A DNA stretch of 5,319 bases from an uncultured Acidobacteriota bacterium (GTDB lineage: Bacteria > Acidobacteriota > Thermoanaerobaculia > Gp7-AA8), in contig CAMPKJ010000317.1 in assembly GCA_946887105.1 (NCBI GenBank), positions 1 through 5,319 on the forward strand, given 5' to 3'. Shown here one piece after another: positions 1 to 5,256 of the stretch (positions are counted from its first letter, which is position 1; each line of letters opens with the position of its first letter). The translations under genes were made by a program, and so were the position numbers. Below the pieces are notes generated by a model. That model ran no database searches, was not told where the DNA came from, and worked only from the letters and a program-made list of their open reading frames with translations.

Positions 1-576
1 CTGCGGGATGAACGTAACCTGTTCCGTCGACGGCGGACGGAAAACGTACGTTCCGCGCCTGTCGACAGAAACGTAGAGATGGTCATCGACGGCGGCCATC
101 GCGATCACGTCCGCCTGCATCATCATCAGCGACGTGCGGCGCAATCCGCCCGGAATGAGCTCGAACAGCGCCACGTCGCGGCCCGATGCGGCCGCCCCCC
201 ACGTTGGAGTTGCAGCGACGGTCTTTACCGGCTGCTGCGTTGGGAGATCGCCCGCAAATCCGAGCGCTCCGTTCGGGGCGACTGTAAATCGCTCGACGCC
301 GGTCGCCGTTGCCACGACCAGTTCGCGATCGCCCATCCACGCCGCGTCGAACGTCTCCGCGCGACGGCTCTCGATGTGCACGACGCGGATCGCGGCGGGA
401 TCGGAAATGTCGTAGACGGCGATGCCGCGTCCGTCCGCGGCGTACGCGAGCGATCCGCGCAGGAGAACCTGCCGCGGATGCCCGCGCTCACCCCAGACGC
501 CGGCAAAGGCGCCGAAAGACACGGCGAACGATGTCAGAACCGACAGCGTGCAAAGGAGGAGTCGCGCCTTGGACAT
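1..576 (-). CDS. Secreted LVIVD-repeat beta-propeller-like protein, N-terminal part (3' end off the left edge)
   Basis: The frame is open from ATG at 576 to the window edge: 192 codons without a stop. Residues 1-25 look like a Sec signal peptide: MSKAR, then a hydrophobic stretch, then a likely AFA|G cleavage site. Next come about four blade-like repeats near residues 37-68, 75-109, 117-149 and 157-182. The first reads LAYAADGRGIAVYDISDP, which fits the LVIVD repeat pattern (G-x-aYvAd...Gi-x-vyDiSdP) found in extracellular beta-propellers. The later blades keep only the short form: hydrophobic strand, polar turn, then a strand such as ELVVATATGVERFTV or HLYVSVDRRGTYVF. It starts 22 nt after the stop of the CHRD-domain gene on the same strand, so co-transcription is likely. 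The gap has only a weak GCGGA-type ribosome binding site. No enzymatic motif is visible; a scaffold or binding role outside the inner membrane is inferred. The existence of the gene is well supported, the family less so. Confidence 0.75.
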   Translation of the reverse strand, partial: MSKARLLLCTLSVLTSFAVSFGAFAGVWGERGHPRQVLLRGSLAYAADGRGIAVYDISDPAAIRVVHIESRRAETFDAAWMGDRELVVATATGVERFTVAPNGALGFAGDLPTQQPVKTVAATPTWGAAASGRDVALFELIPGGLRRTSLMMMQADVIAMAAVDDHLYVSVDRRGTYVFRPPSTEQVTFIPQ

Positions 577-598
577 TCGGCGTTCCGCTTTGCAATCC

Positions 599-3496
599 TC
601 AGGCCCTCCACCATCCGACGACCACCAGCATCGCCGCCATGATCAGCAATGCCCACACGCCCGCCGTCGGCACTTCGTCGATGCCGGTCGGCGCGGCCGC
701 TCCCGCGATCAGCTGTCCGCGGATTTCACCCGTCTCGTAGTTGGGCGAGTGGATGTTCACGTACAGGAATCCGGCCGCGAAGTCGGCGATCAGCCGCGGC
801 GTGAGCGCGACGTTTCCGGAAAACGGATTCACGAGATGGTTGAAGTCGAAGATCACCGGACCGTCTTGACCCGGAGGCGCGGCATGCAGATGGGCCATGG
901 TCGGACCGACGACGTTGTGGCTGCACTGCACGAACAGCGAGAACGCGTCATTGGACAGGTCGGCCGTGCAACTGCCGGTCGCGGTCGAGTCGGTGGGCGG
1001 CACTTCCTGATCGCCGTTCGCGGGGAACGCGAAGTTGTCGACCGTGCGCGGAAGGATCTGTCCTCGGATCTCGCCCGCCGGCCGGCCTCCCGCGTGGATG
1101 TTGACGTAGTACTCGCCGGCCTGCAGCTGCGCGATCTGCGTCGCGGTCATGCCGGTCCACGTGGCCTCGACGGGGCTGGTGGGATCGCCCAGGTCGAACA
1201 CGACCGGACCGTCGGCACCGGGCAGGCCGCGATGGATGTGCATGATGGTCGTGTCGATGACGTTGTGCGTGCAGACCAGCGAGAACGTCGCCAGCGCTGC
1301 ATTGAGCTGGCCGAAACATCCGCCACGCGCCGGCGAATCGTTCGGCGTGCTCTCCTGGCTGCCGTCGAGATGGAAGACGAAGTTCGCCGGTGACGCGACG
1401 CTCTGCAGGTTCTGGAACGTGCACGTCACGGCCTCGCCGCCCTGCAGTTGAATGGTCGCGGTACGCGCGAACGGATTGCCGGTGCTGTCGGCGTCGTCGC
1501 ACGACACGTCCGTCAGCGAGTAACCCGCGACTGCGTTTTCGGTGACTGTGTACGTGCCGATCGGAACGTTCGTGAACTCCTCGATCTCCGTGTCATCGAG
1601 CGTGAACGTGCCGGGCGAGCCGGGGACGTTGTCGGTGAAGGTGAAGCCGGTGCCGCCGGCGGGGGTCGTCGCTTTCCGGATGCGGATCGTGCCGGTCGTC
1701 ACCGCGACCACCGGCGGCGCGATCTGGCCGCGGATCACCGTCGCGGTCTCTTCGGATTCGCCTGCGCCGTGAATGTCGAGGTAGAGGAACGTGGCCGCGA
1801 AATCAGCTACGAGCCGCGGCGTCAGCGGAACGCTTTCATCGATCGGACTCGCGGGTGATGCGAAGGTGTGCACGACCGGACCATTGGCGTCGCGCGGCGC
1901 CTGATGCACGTGCGCTTCGTCGGGCGCGGGGAAGTCGTGCGTGCAACTGATCGCGAGTTGATCGGCGTTCGCGTTCAGATCGGCCGTGCAGTCCGCGGTC
2001 GCGGGGGAATCGCCCGGAGGGACGACCTGGCTCGCATCGGCCGCGAACGCGACCGTGTCGACGGTGCGCGGCAGGAGCTGCCCGCGGATCGCGCCCGCCG
2101 GACGTCCCGAGGTGTGGATGTTGATGTAGAAGTTGCCGGCCAGCAGGTCCGCGACGTGCCCGGGGGTCATGCCGCTCCAGGTGGCGATCACCGGACTGAC
2201 CGGATCGCCGAGGACGAACACGACGTCGCCGTTGGCACCGGCGGGCGCGCGGTGAATGTGCATGAGCGTCGGCAGATCGACGTCGTGCGTGCACACCAGC
2301 GACAGCTCGCTCGCGCCGGCGTCGTAGCGGCCCATGCAGCCGCCGCGCTCGTTCGTCAACACCGGCGGTACTTCCTGGTCGCCGGAGAGGTGGAACACGA
2401 ACAGCTGATCGGCGGGCGCGGTCTCGAAGTTGCGGAACGTGCACGTCACCGTTTCGCCCGCGTCGACGCGGATGGTGGCGGTGCGCGCGGTCGTGTCGCC
2501 GGTGCTGTCGGCGTCATTACACGAGACATCCGCCAGCGTGTAGCCGCCCGGCGCGATCGTAGGATCGTCCTCGGACACGCTGTACGTGCCCGGCGCGACG
2601 TTCGTGAACGTGCGCGTATCGCCGTCGTCGAGCATGAACGCGCCCGGCGTGATGTTGTCGGTGAACCCAAAGCCGGTGCCGCCGCTCGGGAAGGTGGCCT
2701 TCGCGATGATGATCGTGCCGGTGCCCGGTCCCGCCGGGGGAGTGCCGATCTGGCCGCGGATCTCGTCACCCGGATCCTCTTCCGTGCCCGGCTGGTGGAT
2801 GTCGAGATAGAGGAACGTGGCCGCGAAATCGGCGACCAGTTGCGGCGTCATCGGCATGTTGCCCGACAGCGGAGACGCCGCGCTCGGGAACGTGAACACG
2901 ATCGGACCGTTGCTGCCCGCCGGCGCTTCGTGGACGTGCGCCGCGTCGGGTGCCGCGACGTCGTGCGTGCACTGGATGGCCAGCGACGTCGCGGCGTCAT
3001 TGAGATCGGCGGTGCAGTTTGCGGTGGCGCTCGTGCCGTTCGGCGGGACGACCTGCGCACCGCCGGCGGTGAACGCGACCAGGTCCACGGTGCGCGGGAG
3101 GATCTGTCCGCGAATCTCGCCGGCCGGACGGCCGGCTGTGTGAATGTTGATGTAGAGGTTTCCGGCGAGGAGATCGGCGATGTCCGCCGGGGTCATGCCC
3201 GTCCAGGTGGCGGTGACGGGACTGATCGGATCGCCGAGGTCGAAGGCCACATCGCCGTTCGCGCCGGCGGGCGCGCGATGGATGTGCATCACCGTTGCGC
3301 TGACGACGTCGTGCACGCACGTGAGGCTGAACGTTGCGGCGCCCTGGTCGAGTTGTCCCATGCAGCCGCCGCTCGCCGCGGAGGGAACGGGCGGTACTTC
3401 CTGATCGCCGCGAAGATGCCAGACGAACGTCTGTGCGAACAGCGGCGTGGCGACGAACAGGATCGCGAAAAGAAGGAGAAAGCGGCGGCTCGTCAT
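599..3496 (-). CDS. Secreted modular protein: six CHRD domains, two prealbumin/CnaB-like domains, IPTL-CTERM-like tail
   Basis: 965 residues. The start at 3496 is chosen over an in-frame ATG 20 codons upstream (3556). It has AGGAGA 9 nt upstream and begins a canonical signal peptide (MTSRR, hydrophobic core, LFAQ; cleavage near residue 21-22), whereas the upstream extension is Pro/Arg-rich and lacks a signal. Domains: CHRD1 23-134, CHRD2 137-252, prealbumin-like 259-357, CHRD3 365-476, CHRD4 479-593, prealbumin-like 602-698, CHRD5 706-816, CHRD6 819-930, C-terminal tail 941-965. CHRD hallmarks are GDQEVPP, MHIHR, YINIH and GEIRGQ. Odd copies (type A) and even copies (type B) differ consistently, so the A-B pair was duplicated as a unit. 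Each CHRD has C-x14-C, C-x-H, H-x-H and IH at constant positions. The prealbumin-like domains carry GTYxVxE and CTFxN. The tail begins EVPTAGVW, followed by a hydrophobic stretch and WWRA, like IPTL-CTERM signals. CHRD was defined in chordin, a BMP inhibitor, and in microbial proteins; its bacterial function is unknown. A surface or periplasm-facing, disulfide-stabilised structural or binding protein is inferred. Confidence 0.93.
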   Translation of the reverse strand: MTSRRFLLLFAILFVATPLFAQTFVWHLRGDQEVPPVPSAASGGCMGQLDQGAATFSLTCVHDVVSATVMHIHRAPAGANGDVAFDLGDPISPVTATWTGMTPADIADLLAGNLYINIHTAGRPAGEIRGQILPRTVDLVAFTAGGAQVVPPNGTSATANCTADLNDAATSLAIQCTHDVAAPDAAHVHEAPAGSNGPIVFTFPSAASPLSGNMPMTPQLVADFAATFLYLDIHQPGTEEDPGDEIRGQIGTPPAGPGTGTIIIAKATFPSGGTGFGFTDNITPGAFMLDDGDTRTFTNVAPGTYSVSEDDPTIAPGGYTLADVSCNDADSTGDTTARTATIRVDAGETVTCTFRNFETAPADQLFVFHLSGDQEVPPVLTNERGGCMGRYDAGASELSLVCTHDVDLPTLMHIHRAPAGANGDVVFVLGDPVSPVIATWSGMTPGHVADLLAGNFYINIHTSGRPAGAIRGQLLPRTVDTVAFAADASQVVPPGDSPATADCTADLNANADQLAISCTHDFPAPDEAHVHQAPRDANGPVVHTFASPASPIDESVPLTPRLVADFAATFLYLDIHGAGESEETATVIRGQIAPPVVAVTTGTIRIRKATTPAGGTGFTFTDNVPGSPGTFTLDDTEIEEFTNVPIGTYTVTENAVAGYSLTDVSCDDADSTGNPFARTATIQLQGGEAVTCTFQNLQSVASPANFVFHLDGSQESTPNDSPARGGCFGQLNAALATFSLVCTHNVIDTTIMHIHRGLPGADGPVVFDLGDPTSPVEATWTGMTATQIAQLQAGEYYVNIHAGGRPAGEIRGQILPRTVDNFAFPANGDQEVPPTDSTATGSCTADLSNDAFSLFVQCSHNVVGPTMAHLHAAPPGQDGPVIFDFNHLVNPFSGNVALTPRLIADFAAGFLYVNIHSPNYETGEIRGQLIAGAAAPTGIDEVPTAGVWALLIMAAMLVVVGWWRA
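602..676 (-). other. IPTL-CTERM-like sorting signal / membrane anchor
   Basis: Encodes residues 941-965. The motif is VPTAGVW, followed by a hydrophobic helix (ALLIMAAMLVVVG) and WWRA at the very end. IPTL-CTERM signals have the form IPTLSxWG, a transmembrane helix and a basic terminus, and are thought to be processed by an exosortase (exosortase H family). Here the first residue is V rather than I, A replaces L, and only one Arg follows the helix, so this is a divergent version. If no processing enzyme acts on it, it would still be a plain C-terminal membrane anchor. Confidence 0.6.
707..1381 (-). repeat. Super-repeat unit 3, lacking the prealbumin-like domain
   Basis: Encodes residues 706-930. 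It has the CHRD A - CHRD B pair (C727 to C843 again 116 residues) but then goes directly to the sorting tail. It is the most divergent unit: the first copy has GSQESTPND in place of GDQEVPPV. This fits an older or less constrained terminal unit. Confidence 0.8.
1403..2404 (-). repeat. Super-repeat unit 2 (CHRD A - CHRD B - prealbumin-like)
   Basis: Encodes residues 365-698. It is a full copy of the unit 1 layout; C387 to C503 is again 116 residues and C387 to C727 of unit 3 is 340. Its prealbumin-like domain is a little shorter than that of unit 1 between the YxVxE and Asp-rich segments. Confidence 0.85.
2426..3430 (-). repeat. Super-repeat unit 1 (CHRD A - CHRD B - prealbumin-like)
   Basis: Encodes residues 23-357. 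The spacing from its first CHRD cysteine (C45) to the matching residue of unit 2 (C387) is 342 residues. Within the unit the A-to-B spacing is 116 residues (C45 to C161). The same order and near-identical phrases (GDQEVPP, APAGANGD, GRPAG, LPRTVD) recur in unit 2. Confidence 0.85.
3431..3496 (-). other. Signal peptide of the CHRD-domain protein
   Basis: Encodes residues 1-22: a short basic start (MTSRR), a hydrophobic core (FLLLFAILFVA) and a polar region ending LFAQ. It fits a type I Sec signal with cleavage after A21 or Q22. No lipobox cysteine is present, so it is not a lipoprotein signal. Confidence 0.85.
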
Positions 3497-3505
3497 GGGA
3501 TGGGA

Positions 3506-3511
3506 TCTCCT
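3506..3511 (-). promoter_or_regulatory. Ribosome binding site of the CHRD gene
   Basis: AGGAGA on the minus strand, 9 nt before the ATG at 3496. It decides the start codon against the in-frame ATG at 3556, which has no comparable site. Confidence 0.8.
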
Positions 3512-3589
3512 AGGGTTGTGTGGAGGGTTGGGACTCTCTCGCGTCGATGAAAACACAACGATGAGATCGGTGCAATCGGAAAGAAGACA

Positions 3590-3595
3590 CGTATA
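3590..3595 (-). promoter_or_regulatory. Possible -10 element for the CHRD gene
   Basis: TATACG on the minus strand in the A/T-rich part of the intergenic region, about 95 nt before the start codon. The best upstream -35-like word is CGGACA at a long spacing of about 19 nt, so support is weak. The overlapping plus-strand word TATAGT (3592-3597) is an equally good -10 match in the other direction. Confidence 0.2.
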
Positions 3596-3605
3596 GTTGT
3601 CTGCT

Positions 3606-3638
3606 ACCTCGGGATGTCCGCATCTCCGAGGTTTTCTT
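3606..3638 (+). terminator. Hairpin plus T-tract, rho-independent terminator-like
   Basis: ACCTCGG (3606-3612) pairs with CCGAGGT (3626-3632), and GATG (3613-3616) with CATC (3621-3624). One T is bulged (3625). The loop is TCCG, of the stable UNCG type. TTTTCTT follows directly at 3632-3638, so in the plus direction this is a textbook intrinsic terminator shape. No plus-strand gene lies upstream for it to end: only sequence antisense to the CHRD gene. It may block antisense read-through into the next gene, or act as structure in the CHRD leader if that promoter lies further upstream. Confidence 0.6.
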
Positions 3639-3734
3639 CACGCGCGAGTGCGCATCTCCTCGGAAAGGAAACTTTTCACTGCGCGTGTCCACTCGAAGTA
3701 GACGCTGCTGGCGATCACGTGCACGACCTCCGAG

Positions 3735-3762
3735 GGCGCGCTTTCGCATCCGGAAACGCGCC
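3735..3762 (+). other. Bulged inverted repeat upstream of the HEPN-like gene
   Basis: GGCGCG (3735-3740) pairs with CGCGCC (3757-3762), and TTTC (3742-3745) with GAAA (3753-3756). C3741 is bulged and the loop is 7 nt. An outer pair, CCGAGGG (3730-3736) with CCCTCGG (3781-3787), could form an alternative enclosing stem that shares bases with the inner one. TTTT occurs only 8 nt after the stem, so it is a poor terminator. It could be leader-RNA structure or an operator. Confidence 0.35.
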
Positions 3763-3807
3763 GTAGAGATTTTGATCCGTCCCTCGGCCGCGCGCGATGC
3801 TGACGCG

Positions 3808-3813
3808 CGGAGA
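3808..3813 (+). promoter_or_regulatory. Ribosome binding site of the HEPN-like gene
   Basis: CGGAGA, 8 nt before the ATG at 3822; a normal purine-rich site that supports this start. Confidence 0.65.
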
Positions 3814-3821
3814 TCACGACC

Positions 3822-4607
3822 ATGAACACCAACACCCTTCACGTACAGCTCACCGGTCACGCACGCACGACCGCGAACCTCGAGTCGGTCACGACCGCCG
3901 CGGACCTGGCGGTGTGGCGCAGCGCCGCCGAAGTCCTCCGCGAACGCACGTATGCCGCGGAAGACGGCAGCGTGCGCGTGCAGGTCGATTGGGACCCGCT
4001 GGTGATGCGCGATCACGCGGACGAGAGTCCGGTGCAATTCGAGGTGCGGGTGAGCGGCGCGAACGAGCGCGATGTCGCGTCGTACGCCGCGTTGTTCTTC
4101 CACGACGCGTTTCTGCTGCTGAATCTCGCGGTGCCTGGATCGTTCGGCGGCGCGATCACGATTCTGTCGGGTGCGTCGGAGCTCGCATTGAGCGCGCGCG
4201 TGTTCGAGTACGCGTGGGCCGCGTCGGCTTCCTCCATCGAGCCGTTGCCCCTGGCGGACGTCGTCAAGTGGTACGACGCCCTGGCCCTCGGAGCGACGCA
4301 GGTCGCGACGGATGGCGTGGCGAAGGCTTTGTTTCTGCTGCTGCACCTGGCGCGGCATGAAGAAGACGAGTCGATGTCGGTGGTGCGGCTCGGACAGGCG
4401 CTGGAGGCGCTCGACACAGGCGCCACGGCGCAGTTCTTCGAACTGCGTGATGCGATCGTGCACGGCGTCGCGCCCGTGCTCCATCCGCTCGCCGATGATG
4501 CGCTGGATGCGCATGTCGATGACGAATCGCTGCAGCTCGTGAACGCGTCGGATTACGCGGCCAGCGTGGTCGTGAGCGCGTTGCAGGGACTCATTCGCGG
4601 GCGATAG
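3822..4607 (+). CDS. Uncharacterised protein with a C-terminal HEPN-like (R-x4-H) domain
   Basis: 261 residues, soluble, no signal peptide. The first 80 residues include a beta-rich part (VRVQVDWDPL, VQFEVRVSG). The centre is mostly helical, with a hydrophobic stretch FFHDAFLLLNLAVPGSFGG near 92-110 and helices at 142-176. The end (residues 186-259) reads like a HEPN fold. A helix with VVRLGQALEAL is followed by FELRDAIVHG, giving R209-D210-x3-H214, then a last helix YAASVVVSALQGLI. R-x4-6-H is the catalytic motif of HEPN ribonucleases, and the phrase LR-x-x-IVHG preceded by a xxLxxALEALL helix is typical of Apea-like HEPN proteins. RNase or RNA-binding activity is inferred, not shown. The start follows a good ribosome binding site. 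The next gene is 31 nt downstream on the same strand. The 383-codon frame on the opposite strand is Arg-rich and judged to be a shadow. Confidence 0.8.
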   Translation: MNTNTLHVQLTGHARTTANLESVTTAADLAVWRSAAEVLRERTYAAEDGSVRVQVDWDPLVMRDHADESPVQFEVRVSGANERDVASYAALFFHDAFLLLNLAVPGSFGGAITILSGASELALSARVFEYAWAASASSIEPLPLADVVKWYDALALGATQVATDGVAKALFLLLHLARHEEDESMSVVRLGQALEALDTGATAQFFELRDAIVHGVAPVLHPLADDALDAHVDDESLQLVNASDYAASVVVSALQGLIRGR

Positions 4608-4622
4608 GCGTGCTCGACCTCG

Positions 4623-4628
4623 TACAAT
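4623..4628 (+). promoter_or_regulatory. Possible -10 element just upstream of the GTG start
   Basis: TACAAT ends 10 nt before the GTG at 4639, in a 31-nt gap without a Shine-Dalgarno sequence. It matches TATAAT at 5 of 6 positions and would place transcription start at or near the start codon. No clear -35 is seen. Confidence 0.3.
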
Positions 4629-4638
4629 CGCCTCACCC

Positions 4639-5256
4639 GTGAGCAATCCGCGCCGCATCACCGATCAGGGACCGCGGGGGACGGTCGTTTTGTGGGGCTT
4701 CGCGCTGCTGTGGAACGCCATCGCGGTGCCGGTCTCGTTCTTTCTGCCCGCTGCGATTCGGCGCGGCAATTACCTGGCGGCGCTCGGGTTCCTCTTTCCG
4801 ATTGCGGGCGCGCTGTTGCTCGTCGCCGCGATCCGGCTCACGTTGCGCGCGCTGCGCTTTCCGCACTCGACGCTGGTCCTCGACACGGTGCCGGCTCCGA
4901 TCGGCGGGAGATTGCGCGGACATGTCGAAGTCGCGCATCCCCTCGAGTCCGTGTCGCGCATCCATCTGCGCCTCATCGCGCTCTCTCGCCGTCGCAGCGG
5001 ACGGACGACACACGACACGATCGTCGCTGACGAGCAGCGCGAAGTGCACCTCGCGCAACTCCGCCGTACCGACGACGGCACGATCGTTCCGGTGGAGATC
5101 CACGTCCCCGCCGATGCGCCGCCGACCGACACCGAAAACGCGGAGGTCAAGATCTACTGGCGCCTGAATGTCGACGCCGAAGTGTCAGGTGTCGATTACG
5201 GCGCCACGTTCGACGTGCCCGTCGGGGCTGACCCTCACAGGCCGGCGAAGTTGTAG
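4639..5256 (+). CDS. Two-helix membrane protein with a C-terminal beta-rich domain (DUF3592-like?)
   Basis: 205 residues with a GTG start. Membrane helices are near residues 15-38 (VVLWGFALLWNAIAVPVSFF) and 45-66 (YLAALGFLFPIAGALLLVAA). After a short basic linker (RLTLRALRF) comes a beta-rich domain at about 77-195 with strands such as HSTLVLDTVP, GGRLRGHVEV, SRIHLRLIAL, VPVEIHVP and KIYWRLNVDAE, ending in VDYGATFDVPV. The layout (two helices, then a sandwich-like domain ending W-x-L-x-V-x-A...G-x-D/Y-x-x-x-F-x-VPV) is familiar from uncharacterised bacterial membrane proteins, often annotated DUF3592, with an arrestin-like sandwich. This is pattern recognition, not a search result. No catalytic motif is visible. 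No Shine-Dalgarno sequence precedes the GTG. Its last 22 bp overlap the 3' end of the convergent gene. Confidence 0.8.
   Translation: MSNPRRITDQGPRGTVVLWGFALLWNAIAVPVSFFLPAAIRRGNYLAALGFLFPIAGALLLVAAIRLTLRALRFPHSTLVLDTVPAPIGGRLRGHVEVAHPLESVSRIHLRLIALSRRRSGRTTHDTIVADEQREVHLAQLRRTDDGTIVPVEIHVPADAPPTDTENAEVKIYWRLNVDAEVSGVDYGATFDVPVGADPHRPAKL

Larger units (their letters stand above)
3497..3821. other. Divergent intergenic region
   Basis: 325 bases between two divergent genes. The part near 3541-3600 is clearly more A/T-rich than the coding flanks, as expected for promoters. It holds the two ribosome binding sites, a hairpin plus T-tract (3606-3638), a second bulged hairpin (3735-3762) and five copies of CCTCGG or its complement. 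No convincing gene lies in it. Confidence 0.7.

Noticed and set aside
422..1393. Plus-strand open frame of 323 codons
   Set aside because: It is Arg-rich and spans two real minus-strand genes and their gap; a shadow frame.
707..3430. CRISPR-like or tandem DNA repeat array
   Set aside because: The repeats are protein-level domain duplications of about 340 codons with diverged DNA, not short repeats with spacers.
1868..3550. Long plus-strand open frame (560 codons) antisense to the CHRD gene
   Set aside because: Composition is Arg/Gly/Val/Asp-rich and low-complexity, with no domain and no ribosome binding site. It mirrors a well-supported gene in GC-rich DNA where antisense stops are rare.
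3497..3556. N-terminal extension of the CHRD gene to the ATG at 3556
   Set aside because: It would bury the signal peptide behind 20 Pro/Arg/Ser-rich residues and ignore the AGGAGA site placed correctly for the ATG at 3496.
3561..3596. Eleven-codon plus-strand mini-ORF (MRSVQSERRHV) just before the terminator-like hairpin, a possible attenuator leader
   Set aside because: It has no ribosome binding site, no run of a regulatory amino acid and no downstream plus-strand biosynthetic gene; chance is the simpler explanation.
3510..4661. Minus-strand open frame of 383 codons across the HEPN-like gene and the intergenic region
   Set aside because: It is Arg/His/Gln-rich without recognisable structure, while the plus-strand frame has a ribosome binding site, ordered helices and a HEPN-like motif.
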